A DNA stretch of 11,474 nt from RZZS01 sp964498755 (GTDB taxonomy: Bacteria > Pseudomonadota > Alphaproteobacteria > Micavibrionales > Micavibrionaceae), in contig CAZCIB010000058.1 in the NCBI GenBank assembly GCA_964498755.1, forward strand, positions 1-11,474, written 5' to 3'. Under the pieces are notes generated by a model that saw nothing but the letters and a program-made list of their open reading frames with translations, was not told where the DNA came from and made no database searches. Positions within the stretch are counted from its first letter, which is position 1. Each line of letters begins with the position of its first letter. Positions 5,581 to 11,474 of this stretch are shown in pieces. A program made the position numbers and the translations under genes.

Positions 5581-6807
5581 CTAGCTTTTCGTTTTTGCCT
5601 CGCTGGCGACAACCCTGTTACGGCCCTGTTCCTTGGCGGCGTAAAGATTTTTATCGGCCATGTCGAGCAGGACCTCAATTGGCCAGTTCATCTCTTTCGC
5701 CGCTATTACGCCGAAGCTCGCTGTGAATGCGATCTCAACGGAATTTTGGTCATCAAAGAAAAGGCAGGGCGTTTTTTCGATGCTGACGCGCAGTCTCTCT
5801 ACGCTTCGCGCTGCGCCTTTAAGGCTGGTATTGGCAAGGACAATTGCGAACTCCTCTCCGCCCAGACGTCCTGTGATATCGCCTGGCCTGACAGATTTCT
5901 GAAGAAGTTCCGCGTAGTGCTGCAGGACAGCGTCACCGGCCTGGTGGCCGTAAGTGTCATTGATGCTCTTGAAGTGATCAAGATCACACAAAACGACAGC
6001 AAGATGATTTTTCTCGCGATGATGGCTCTTGATCATATCTTCGGCCCTCTTGATAAAGGCGCGGCGGTTGTTCAGGCCCGTCAGCATGTCCTCAAAAGCG
6101 TGTTTGCGCAGATTACTTTGATACCGCTCAATGTTGCGAACCAGTGGACGGAAGATAAAAACGGCCTCCAGACACAAGACGGTCAAAATGATAATCATGT
6201 TCCAGAACTGCCAGACGCTATAGCGTTCGGCCTGCGCAATTGTTTTTCTTTGAAAATCCTGCAGGGTTTTATCTAGCGTCGTATTCAAGGAACCCGTCGC
6301 CTTATCTCTTAACTCCTCCGCAAGTAATCTAATTTGATCCTGTTCGTGCGTGCTGGTTCTGGATAAAACCTCTGCGTTTCTGATGAACGCCTCGATCATT
6401 TCATTCAGGGGGCTGATATCTCTGACGAAAGCAGCCTGTAAAGATGGGTGATGAGGCTCTCCCATCAGGTTTTTTTCATTTATTGACCATTTTAAAAGGA
6501 AGAAATCCTTGTTGATGTCTGTTATAGCCAGCTCGAGCAGGTCCATATCCGTTTCAGAGCCACCGGACGCATAGGCTGAAGCAAAAAACGAGATTTGTTG
6601 GGCATGTGAGCGAACGCTGCTGATCAGATACGCAATCTCTTTATCCTGTTTTTGTCTGTCGGTAATGTGCGCTGTTAGCATATGACTTTGAACTGTAATC
6701 ATCGCAATAATGCCGAGCGCGAAAATATAAGATTCTCTTAACGAGAGTTGTAAACGTATGCTTTTTAAAAAATCCTTGATCAATACAAGCGCCCCGAAAT
6801 GAATCAT
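5581..6807 (-). CDS. Membrane-anchored diguanylate cyclase (GGDEF)
   Basis: A 408-aa protein that should make cyclic di-GMP from two GTP. A first membrane segment (about 27-45) and a second (about 203-221) enclose a periplasmic helical region that resembles the PilJ-type sensor domain. The F-I-F-R-P-L sequence after the second segment also fits that family. The GGDEF domain runs from about 235 to 400: D-M-L-T-G-L-N-N-R-R (240-249), metal-binding Asp275 in C-D-L-D-H-F-K, and the active-site loop G-G-E-E-F (316-320). The inhibitory I-site R-P-G-D (307-310) is intact, five residues before the loop, so product inhibition is expected. No EAL domain is present. The ATG at 6807 lacks a clear Shine-Dalgarno and is overlapped by an inverted repeat. 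The deacetylase gene lies 77 bp upstream on the same strand; co-transcription is possible. Confidence 0.93.
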   Translation of the reverse strand: MIHFGALVLIKDFLKSIRLQLSLRESYIFALGIIAMITVQSHMLTAHITDRQKQDKEIAYLISSVRSHAQQISFFASAYASGGSETDMDLLELAITDINKDFFLLKWSINEKNLMGEPHHPSLQAAFVRDISPLNEMIEAFIRNAEVLSRTSTHEQDQIRLLAEELRDKATGSLNTTLDKTLQDFQRKTIAQAERYSVWQFWNMIIILTVLCLEAVFIFRPLVRNIERYQSNLRKHAFEDMLTGLNNRRAFIKRAEDMIKSHHREKNHLAVVLCDLDHFKSINDTYGHQAGDAVLQHYAELLQKSVRPGDITGRLGGEEFAIVLANTSLKGAARSVERLRVSIEKTPCLFFDDQNSVEIAFTASFGVIAAKEMNWPIEVLLDMADKNLYAAKEQGRNRVVASEAKTKS

Positions 6808-6832
6808 TCATTCGTATTTAATGTAATGATTC
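6801..6832 (-). promoter_or_regulatory. Inverted repeat over the diguanylate cyclase start
   Basis: GAATCATT (6801-6808) and AATGATTC (6825-6832) form a perfect 8-bp inverted repeat with 16 bases between arms. On the minus strand one arm covers the ATG. A TACATT -10-like box lies between the arms (6824-6819), with TTGCGC 18 bp further upstream (6848-6843). It could be an operator for a dimeric regulator or an RNA hairpin hiding the start codon. The repeat is certain; its role is inferred. Confidence 0.4.
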
Positions 6833-6884
6833 TACAAGGATAAGCGCAATCACGCCATTGTTCTATACAAAATTTCCGGACCGG

Positions 6885-7577
6885 TTAAAAGCCGTTTTCA
6901 TAGTCCGTAAAATCCAGTCCGGCGCGGCTGATATTTTCAACAAGTTGATCAAGAGCGTCCGGCAGCCAGCTTTTGTTATGCTTTGAGCGCGGGTTGGACA
7001 AGTTTTCAGGAGATGGCTCGCGTCCCAGAAAATCGGCGTGGCGTTCATGCAGTACAATCGCGCCGCCATTGCAGGCGACAAGCCTGCTTATGATCCGTTC
7101 AAGAGGCCTGTGAAAGTCAACTGGCCCGGCATGCGCGTCGTTATAGAAGAATGAAATTTTTGCCAATCCCTTAACGCCGGTTTTGTCCTGTTTATGCGGG
7201 TATCGGATGCCCATTGGCGGACGGTAGTATTCCGGGGTTTTTCCGGTCGCGTTACGGATGGCCAGGTCTGATTGCATGATTTCGGACGTATAGCCATTCA
7301 CAAACATCCGGTAATCATGCGTTTGTGAATGATTGGCGATCAGATGCCCCTGATTTGCGCTCGCCAGGGCGAGCCCGGGCGTTGCCTCCACGTATTTGCC
7401 AATATAACAAAACGTTGCGCGGACGCCTTTGCGCTGCAAAATGTCCAGAAGCCGCTCCGTAACGTCATGATGCGGATTCGGCCCGTCATCGAAGCTCAAA
7501 ATGACTTTCCCGGAACCGGCTCCATAGTTGTTGTCGATGATCGTGAACGGGGCGAAATCCGAGAGGTTTTTCTGCAT
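6885..7577 (-). CDS. NodB-type polysaccharide deacetylase family protein
   Basis: A 230-aa carbohydrate esterase family 4 (NodB-fold) protein, expected to remove N- or O-acetyl groups from a sugar polymer. Motif 1 is L-S-F-D-D-G-P with Asp30 (base) and Asp31 (metal). Motif 2 is N-H-S-Q-T-H with metal ligands His83 and His87. Motif 3 is R-P-P-M-G with Arg119. The late motif is V-L-H-E-R-H with catalytic His177 where L-H-D is usual. All key residues are present, so activity is likely. There is no signal peptide or membrane segment, which is unusual for an enzyme acting on cell-wall or secreted polysaccharide; a cytoplasmic sugar substrate or an unrecognised export route is possible. It precedes the diguanylate cyclase on the same strand and is divergent from the Bfd-like genes across a 133-bp region. 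The start has no strong Shine-Dalgarno. Confidence 0.9.
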   Translation of the reverse strand: MQKNLSDFAPFTIIDNNYGAGSGKVILSFDDGPNPHHDVTERLLDILQRKGVRATFCYIGKYVEATPGLALASANQGHLIANHSQTHDYRMFVNGYTSEIMQSDLAIRNATGKTPEYYRPPMGIRYPHKQDKTGVKGLAKISFFYNDAHAGPVDFHRPLERIISRLVACNGGAIVLHERHADFLGREPSPENLSNPRSKHNKSWLPDALDQLVENISRAGLDFTDYENGF

Positions 7578-7618
7578 TCGTTTTGCTTAAAGAAACGACG
7601 ATGAGATATCAACATAAA

Positions 7619-7661
7619 CCGCGCCTAGGTGCGAATGATTTTCATTTACTTTTTGGCGCGG
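7619..7661. promoter_or_regulatory. Concentric inverted repeats with a Fur-box-like core
   Basis: CCGCGCC (7619-7625) and GGCGCGG (7655-7661) form a perfect 7-bp inverted repeat. Inside it AATGA (7634-7638) and TCATT (7642-7646) form a second one. Both are centred on base 7640. The inner 19 bases (7631-7649) match the classic Fur box GATAATGATAATCATTATC at 13 of 19 positions by my alignment. The site lies between a divergent deacetylase gene and the first Bfd-like gene. A TATAAG -10-like box follows at 7679-7684, with no good -35. Iron-responsive control is suggested by the match and by the Bfd-like genes downstream, but not proven. Confidence 0.5.
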
Positions 7662-7710
7662 CGTGGTACTGTGATTTTTATAAGTTCACTGCGTTCAAAA
7701 GTTGTTGTCT

Positions 7711-8061
7711 ATGTATCTATGTAACTGTTTTGCCTCAAGAAATCTTAGAGAGGCGCGTGAGTTTAACGAAGATTCCGTTCGCGCCTATCTGGAGTCGCAA
7801 AGCGCCGACAAGCAGGGCGATCTGATCAGGGCATGTAATAACCTGCAAGATGCATCTTGTTCTGATCAGGAGGCGAGAACCTCCCGCCGTTTGGTCGATG
7901 CGACGATCACTGCGATGTACGGGGAAAAGACCGGGAGTAAAAAATTCAGTTGCGGCGGTATGTGCCGGGGCGATATTTCAAAACTGATTCAGAGCTGGGC
8001 TTCCGGGAAAAATCAATGTCATCATGCAAAAGATAAGGCTTTGGATTGCGTCCCCGCTTGA
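7711..8061 (+). CDS. Bfd-like [2Fe-2S]-binding protein, long form with altered cysteine pair
   Basis: A 116-aa protein from ATG 7711. It opens M-Y-L-C-N-C, matching the M-Y-V-C-L-C opening of bacterioferritin-associated ferredoxin, with Cys4 and Cys6 in the same places. The second cluster pair is at F-S-C-G-G-M-C (Cys81, Cys85), followed by a helix-like R-G-D-I-S-K-L-I. Classic Bfd has C-x-x-C about 32 residues after the first pair. Here the gap is 74 residues and the spacing is C-x3-C, with four more cysteines (42, 50, 103, 113). It may bind an Fe-S cluster in a changed geometry or have lost it. Bfd passes electrons to bacterioferritin to release stored iron. An in-frame TTG at 7702 is upstream, but the ATG fits the family start. 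A Fur-box-like palindrome lies 65 bp upstream, and a second Bfd-like gene follows after 49 bp. Confidence 0.65.
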   Translation: MYLCNCFASRNLREAREFNEDSVRAYLESQSADKQGDLIRACNNLQDASCSDQEARTSRRLVDATITAMYGEKTGSKKFSCGGMCRGDISKLIQSWASGKNQCHHAKDKALDCVPA

Positions 8062-8098
8062 GTAAACTGTCGTTGTGCGCATTCTTAAGCGCATTGAC

Positions 8099-8113
8099 GG
8101 GAGTATCTCTTTG
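8099..8113 (+). promoter_or_regulatory. Shine-Dalgarno and TTG start of the second Bfd-like gene
   Basis: GGGAG (8099-8103) lies seven bases before TTG 8111-8113. Starting here gives M-I-V-C-S-C, the exact N-terminal pattern of Bfd proteins. The longer in-frame GTG start at 8075 adds twelve residues with no family match and has no such site. Confidence 0.7.
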
Positions 8114-8293
8114 ATTGTCTGTTCGTGCGCCAACTTCAATAATGTTCAGGTACGAGATTGCCTTGCGTCCATGGACGCTGATGAGCGCCGGAAGCTCTCG
8201 CCAGCGCAAGTGCACAAGATAGTCTCGGGACGGGAAAAATATAACTGCGGCAAATGTCTCGAAGAAATCGAGAAAATCATGCGGGCGCTTTGA
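8111..8293 (+). CDS. Bacterioferritin-associated ferredoxin-like [2Fe-2S] protein
   Basis: A 60-aa protein starting at TTG 8111. Cluster ligands are Cys4 and Cys6 (I-V-C-S-C) and Cys46 and Cys49 (Y-N-C-G-K-C), the full C-x-C...C-x-x-C pattern. The closing helix L-E-E-I-E-K-I-M is typical of the fold. Size and spacing agree with Bfd (about 60-70 aa), with a gap between pairs roughly eight residues longer than in the E. coli protein. Expected role: a small cytoplasmic electron carrier, perhaps delivering electrons to bacterioferritin for iron release. No bacterioferritin gene is in the window, so the partner is unknown. It follows the long Bfd-like gene by 49 bp on the same strand and probably shares its transcript. 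It is convergent with the DUF2934 gene across a terminator hairpin. Confidence 0.82.
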   Translation: MIVCSCANFNNVQVRDCLASMDADERRKLSPAQVHKIVSGREKYNCGKCLEEIEKIMRAL

Positions 8294-8321
8294 CGAGATT
8301 ATCGCATGCGCGCTTGCCAAC

Positions 8322-8355
8322 AAAAAAGCCGTTCGCGTCGAAGGCGGAACGGCTT
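8322..8355 (-). terminator. Terminator of the DUF2934 gene (perhaps bidirectional)
   Basis: AAGCCGTTC (8326-8334) pairs with GAACGGCTT (8347-8355), a 9-bp stem with a 12-base loop. On the minus strand the stem runs into six T (8327-8322), an intrinsic terminator for the minus-strand gene. On the plus strand it is followed by a T-poor CCTTT, so it may also end the Bfd-like transcript, less efficiently. Confidence 0.75.
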
Positions 8356-8377
8356 CCTTTCAAGGTAAGCGAAAATA

Positions 8378-8596
8378 TTACTTCTTCGTGGTCTTCTTGG
8401 CGCTCGTCGCCGGTTTTTTCTTTGGCGTTGAAGCAACAGCTGAAACGGCTTTTTTCTTGGTCGGCGCTTTTTTCTTGCCGGAAATCAGTTGCTCAGCCTG
8501 AAGCCAGTATTCCATTTCACGGCCTTCCTGGCAGCCTTCATTTTGCCAAAGAAAATAAGCGTGTTCGCGTATCTGGTCCTGTTTATTTTGTGCCAT
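8378..8596 (-). CDS. DUF2934 protein with lysine-rich tail
   Basis: A 72-aa protein. Residues about 5-40 match the DUF2934 pattern: Q-I-R-E-H-A-Y-F-L-W, E-G and then W-L-Q-A-E. The rest is a low-complexity K/A/P/T tail with repeated K-K-K blocks, much like histone-H1-like or nucleic-acid-binding tails. The function of DUF2934 is unknown. ATG 8596 is chosen because GAGGA (minus strand, 8611-8607) lies ten bases upstream; the in-frame TTG at 8605 would be too close to that site. A promoter-like pair is at 8683-8655. It is divergent from glgE, with 249 bp between. My impression is that DUF2934 genes often sit near alpha-glucan/trehalose genes; this is recollection, not shown here. Confidence 0.82.
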   Translation of the reverse strand: MAQNKQDQIREHAYFLWQNEGCQEGREMEYWLQAEQLISGKKKAPTKKKAVSAVASTPKKKPATSAKKTTKK

Positions 8597-8654
8597 GGGT
8601 CTCAAGTCCTCTCTATGAAAGTTGGGTAGTCATTCAATTAAACTCATAACCTGA

Positions 8655-8683
8655 ATTTTATGCGCACTCGGTCATTGCTGCAA
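8655..8683 (-). promoter_or_regulatory. Promoter of the DUF2934 gene
   Basis: On the minus strand TTGCAG (8683-8678), a 17-bp spacer and TAAAAT (8660-8655) form a good sigma-70-like pair, with five of six matches in the -10 box. Transcription would start near 8648, giving a leader of about 50 bases before the ATG at 8596. No equally good promoter was seen for glgE in 8684-8845. Confidence 0.5.
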
Positions 8684-8845
8684 CGGAAAACAGAAAAAAT
8701 ATTTGCGCTCTTTTTGGCGCCACAATGTTTACATGAGGAAAAAGATTTTTACTTTTTTAATGAGCGCCACTGGAATGAAGAAAGAAAATGTGGCATACGT
8801 ATTTGCAATCACATTGTTTTTTGATCCGGAAGGAACAGCGCGTCT

Positions 8846-10858
8846 ATGGCAAAAAACACTTTACCCAAAGCAAAAATCCCGCCTTCCCGCGTCATTGTTG
8901 ATTCAGTTTCTCCCAGTCTCGATAGCGGTCGTTTTCCTGCAAAGCGCGCGCAGGGCGAGCGCATGGACGTCAGCGCCGTCGTCTTGCGCGACGGGCACGA
9001 CAAGCTGAAATGCGATTTGCTTTACCGGCATGAAAGCGAAAGCGAGTTTATGCGGACGCCGATGGAATGCCCGTTGAACGATACGTGGCTTGCGTCCTTC
9101 ACAGCCGACAAGCTTGGCTTTTATTACTTCACGGTAGAAGCTTCCCTTGATCGCTTTGCCAGCTGGCGCGACGGGTTCATAAAGAAGATCGAGGCGGGCG
9201 AGCATAGCTGGGTCGATTTCGAGGCCGGTTATACCGAGATGGGCTTGCAGGCCGAGAAGCTGAGCGTTGATGAAGACAGACAATACGTCATTAAAAAGAT
9301 TGAAGAAATCAAGTCCATGTCAGGGCCGGTCATTGACGGTACGGGCAGCGGTGAAGACATAAAAAAAATTTCCGACACGCTGCATGACTCGCGGCTGGAT
9401 AGCCTTCTGCGCAATATCTGGGATGATCCGAGCCTCGTCCGGTTTGAAAAAGAACTCCCGTTGCAGGTCGATATCAAGCGCGGCAATTTCAGCGCATGGT
9501 ACGAATTTTTCCCGCGCTCGAAATGGACCGGCATCGCCGAACAGGGGAATTTGTATGACGCGGCCAACCGTCTGGATTATATTGCCGATCTGGGTTTTGA
9601 CGTTGTCTATCTGCCGCCGATCCATCCGATTGGCCGCACGTTTCGCAAGGGCAAAAACAACGCGCTTCACGCCGGTGAGGGCGAGCCGGGAAGTCCCTGG
9701 GCGATCGGCTCTCATGAGGGCGGGCATAAATCGATTCACCCGGAGCTGGGAACATTCGATGATTTCGCGCATTTCATGTGGTGCGCCGGTGAGCGCGGTT
9801 TGAGCGTGGCGCTGGATATCGCGCTGCAATGTTCGCCTGATCATCCTTACGTTCACGAAAATCCGCAATGGTTTAAAAAGCGCGCGGACGGCAGCATCCA
9901 GTACGCCGAAAACCCGCCGAAAAAATACCAGGATATTGTGCCCTTCGACTTTGAGTGCGCGGACTGGAAAAATCTCTGGGCCGAACTCAAAAGCATATTT
10001 GATTTCTGGATCGAAAAGGGCGTGACGATTTTCCGCGTCGATAATCCGCATACGAAAACATTTGCCTTCTGGGAATGGATGATCGGGGAGATCCGCCGCG
10101 AGCGTCCTGATATTCTCTTTTTGGCCGAAGCGTTTACCAAGCCGGACATGATGGCTTATCTCGCCAAGATCGGCTTTAACCAGTCCTACACCTATTTCGC
10201 CTGGCGCGATAACAAGTGGGAGCTTGAGCAGTATATGACTGAGCTTACGCAGACGGAGCTTAAGGATTATTACCGTCCGAATTTCTGGCCGAACACGCCG
10301 GATATTTTGACGCCGCCGCTGCAGAATGGCGGAAAGCCCGCCGCAATGGCGCGCGTCGTGCTGGCCTCTATGCTCAGTTCAAATTACGGGCTTTACGGCC
10401 CGACCTATGAATTGCTGGATGCGCGGCCCGCGCCGCCGAAAAAGGTTGAATATCTCGATAACGAGAAATACGAAATCCGCGAATGGGACGTAAAGTCGCC
10501 GCACTCGATTGCGCCGCTTTTGAAAATGCTGAACGCCATCAGAAAAGAAAACCCGGCGCTGCATACGAACCACTCAATCAAGTTCCACACGGTGGAAAAC
10601 GATAATATCATCGCGTTCACCAAACAAACGGACGACCAGGACAACACAATCCTGGTGATCGTAAACCTCGATTTTTATCACGCGCAATCCGGCATAATTG
10701 ATTTGCAGATACAGGAACTCGGCCTTGACACCGGGCGGCCTTACGTGTTGGAGGATTTGCTTGTGAATACGCGCCATGTCTGGCAGGGCTGGCGCAATTA
10801 CGTGGAGCTGAACCCGCATATTATGCCGGCGCATATTTTTAGAGTGAGCAGTTTATGA
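8846..10858 (+). CDS. glgE: Alpha-1,4-glucan:maltose-1-phosphate maltosyltransferase
   Basis: A 670-aa complete GlgE (GH13 subfamily 3). It adds maltose from alpha-maltose-1-phosphate to the non-reducing end of alpha-1,4-glucans, releasing phosphate, in the cytoplasm. An N-terminal beta-sandwich and helical region (about 1-210) precedes the TIM barrel (about 215-570) and a C-terminal beta domain. The barrel shows Y-L-P-P-I-H-P-I-G-R (255-264), nucleophile Asp399 in F-R-V-D-N-P-H, acid/base Glu428 in L-A-E-A-F-T-K-P and transition-state Asp486 in N-T-P-D-I-L. Spacing of these three (29 and 58) is nearly that of the Streptomyces enzyme. Start: ATG 8846 has GGAAGGA at 8828-8834, 11 bases upstream. 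treS follows after 156 bp, so the two genes likely act together in the trehalose-to-glucan route. Confidence 0.97.
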   Translation: MAKNTLPKAKIPPSRVIVDSVSPSLDSGRFPAKRAQGERMDVSAVVLRDGHDKLKCDLLYRHESESEFMRTPMECPLNDTWLASFTADKLGFYYFTVEASLDRFASWRDGFIKKIEAGEHSWVDFEAGYTEMGLQAEKLSVDEDRQYVIKKIEEIKSMSGPVIDGTGSGEDIKKISDTLHDSRLDSLLRNIWDDPSLVRFEKELPLQVDIKRGNFSAWYEFFPRSKWTGIAEQGNLYDAANRLDYIADLGFDVVYLPPIHPIGRTFRKGKNNALHAGEGEPGSPWAIGSHEGGHKSIHPELGTFDDFAHFMWCAGERGLSVALDIALQCSPDHPYVHENPQWFKKRADGSIQYAENPPKKYQDIVPFDFECADWKNLWAELKSIFDFWIEKGVTIFRVDNPHTKTFAFWEWMIGEIRRERPDILFLAEAFTKPDMMAYLAKIGFNQSYTYFAWRDNKWELEQYMTELTQTELKDYYRPNFWPNTPDILTPPLQNGGKPAAMARVVLASMLSSNYGLYGPTYELLDARPAPPKKVEYLDNEKYEIREWDVKSPHSIAPLLKMLNAIRKENPALHTNHSIKFHTVENDNIIAFTKQTDDQDNTILVIVNLDFYHAQSGIIDLQIQELGLDTGRPYVLEDLLVNTRHVWQGWRNYVELNPHIMPAHIFRVSSL

Positions 10859-10865
10859 GTTGTCA

Positions 10866-10995
10866 GTTGGCAGTAGGAAGTCGGCGGTGCCCCCTCCCAA
10901 CCCTCCCCCGCAAGCGGGGGAGGGCAACGAAGCTGCGCTTCGTAAGAAGCGCTAGCTGAGTGGGTGGGGGAAACTGCAAACCGCCAGCTGCCAAC
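10866..10995 (+). repeat. Nested palindromic element between glgE and treS
   Basis: The outer arms are GTTGGCAG (10866-10873) with CTGCCAAC (10988-10995), GGCGGT (10883-10888) with ACCGCC (10980-10985), and CCCCC-T-CCCA (10890-10899) with TGGG-T-GGGGG (10961-10970). Inside are two hairpins: CCCTCCCCCG (10901-10910) with CGGGGGAGGG (10915-10924), and ACGAAGC (10927-10933) with GCTTCGT (10937-10943). Together they predict a three-way junction. The core hairpin CCCTCCCCCGCAAGCGGGGGAGGG belongs to a type frequent between alphaproteobacterial genes. There is no T-run, so it is not a simple terminator. It may tune read-through from glgE or stabilise mRNA ends. Confidence 0.7.
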
Positions 10996-11014
10996 CCTTA
11001 ACTGAAAGGTGACC

Positions 11015-11474
11015 ATGCCCCAGAAAAAAACAAAACAGAACGCCAACCCCCTTCCGTCCGATCCGCTGTGGTACAAGGACGCGGTGATTTACGAGCTTCA
11101 CGTGCGCGCGTTTTACGACAGCGACGGCGACGGCGTCGGCGATTTCAAGGGGCTGGTGCACAAGCTCGACTACCTGAAAGACCTGGGCGTGAACGCGATA
11201 TGGATACTTCCGTTCTATCCCTCGCCGTTGAAAGACGATGGCTATGACATTGCGGATTACACGCAAATCAACGAGCGTTACGGCGATCTGAAATCCTTCC
11301 GCGCGTTTATGCGCGCCGCGCACGAGCGCGGCATCCGCGTTATCACCGAGCTTGTGATCAACCACACCTCCGACCAGCATGAATGGTTTCAGAAATCGCG
11401 CCGGGCCGAACCCGGAAGCTACTGGCGCGATTTTTACGTCTGGAGCGACGATCCGCAAAAATACAAGGAAACGC
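11015..11474 (+). CDS. treS: Trehalose synthase (maltose alpha-D-glucosyltransferase), 5' part
   Basis: The first 153 codons of a GH13 subfamily 16 enzyme; the rest is cut off by the window end. TreS interconverts trehalose and maltose, and with a maltokinase supplies maltose-1-phosphate to GlgE. Visible signatures are D-P-L-W-Y-K-D-A-V-I-Y-E (16-27), D-S-D-G-D-G-V-G-D-F (35-44), L-P-F-Y-P-S-P-L-K-D-D-G-Y-D-I (65-79) and conserved region I E-L-V-I-N-H-T-S-D-Q-H (112-122). The catalytic Asp and Glu lie beyond the window. The start ATG 11015 has AGGTGA at 11008-11013, close to but usable as a Shine-Dalgarno. Whether a maltokinase domain is fused at the C-terminus, as in some proteobacteria, cannot be seen. 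A first 15 residues rich in K/Q/N precede the catalytic domain. Confidence 0.93.
   Translation, partial: MPQKKTKQNANPLPSDPLWYKDAVIYELHVRAFYDSDGDGVGDFKGLVHKLDYLKDLGVNAIWILPFYPSPLKDDGYDIADYTQINERYGDLKSFRAFMRAAHERGIRVITELVINHTSDQHEWFQKSRRAEPGSYWRDFYVWSDDPQKYKET

Noticed and set aside
5466..5726. 86-codon plus-strand frame beginning M-A-H-Y-L-F-I
   Set aside because: Runs antisense into the end of the diguanylate cyclase, and its second half is an R/S/P-rich shadow. The hydrophobic start alone is not enough.
7702..7710. Upstream TTG start for the long Bfd-like protein
   Set aside because: Starting at ATG 7711 gives the M-Y-L-C-N-C opening that aligns with Bfd, and the TTG has no Shine-Dalgarno.
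8703..9008. 101-codon plus-strand frame starting M-R-S-F-W in the glgE leader
   Set aside because: Overlaps the glgE 5' end by over 160 bases in another frame. The Shine-Dalgarno GGAAGGA serves glgE, and the peptide shows no domain.
9320..10051. 243-codon minus-strand open frame inside glgE
   Set aside because: Antisense shadow of the GlgE barrel; no family signature and no start context.

Overview
The window looks like a chromosomal segment of an alphaproteobacterium. The evidence is the 3' end of 23S rRNA with an alphaproteobacterial-style terminus, intergenic palindromes of types common in that class (CCCGGGCTTGACCCGGG and CCCTCCCCCGCAAGCGGGGGAGGG), and the overall gene content. Genus cannot be told from the sequence. 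Base composition is uneven: hand counts of single 60-base lines give about 58% GC inside the SDR gene (1801-1860) and about 42% in the C39-like gene (961-1020) and in the first acetyltransferase (2461-2520). Some genes are therefore probably acquired.

Layout. Positions 1-540 are the end of an rRNA operon: 23S 3' end, a spacer, and 5S inside an unusually long, periodically mismatched precursor stem. Positions 541-1560 hold an AT-rich C39-like cysteine-peptidase-fold gene between two copies of a composite repeat, closed by an intrinsic terminator. Positions 1567-3623 hold an SDR oxidoreductase and two small GNAT acetyltransferases. The last 78 bp of the SDR gene is repeated just before the second GNAT, so the first GNAT sits between direct repeats. 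Positions 3636-5222 (minus) encode a GNAT/nitrilase-superfamily fusion. Next come a 358-bp spacer with a long GCAGAG-type hairpin, then a membrane-anchored diguanylate cyclase and a NodB-type polysaccharide deacetylase (both minus).

Positions 7578-8300 hold what I find most interesting: two consecutive short proteins of the bacterioferritin-associated-ferredoxin (Bfd) [2Fe-2S] type. Upstream of them is a 43-bp region with two concentric inverted repeats, the inner one resembling a Fur box. Both small genes need non-obvious starts: the second begins at a TTG set by a good Shine-Dalgarno. Then comes a convergent DUF2934 gene (minus) with its own promoter and terminator.

Positions 8846-11474 hold glgE and the 5' part of treS, the core of the GlgE route linking trehalose/maltose-1-phosphate to alpha-1,4-glucan. 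They are separated by a foldable element predicted to form a three-way junction.

No CRISPR array, transposase, integrase or tRNA gene was seen. I did not identify a clearly new multi-gene system. The best candidates for something undescribed are the tandem Bfd-like pair with its operator, and the SDR-tail direct repeat around the AT-rich GNAT gene.
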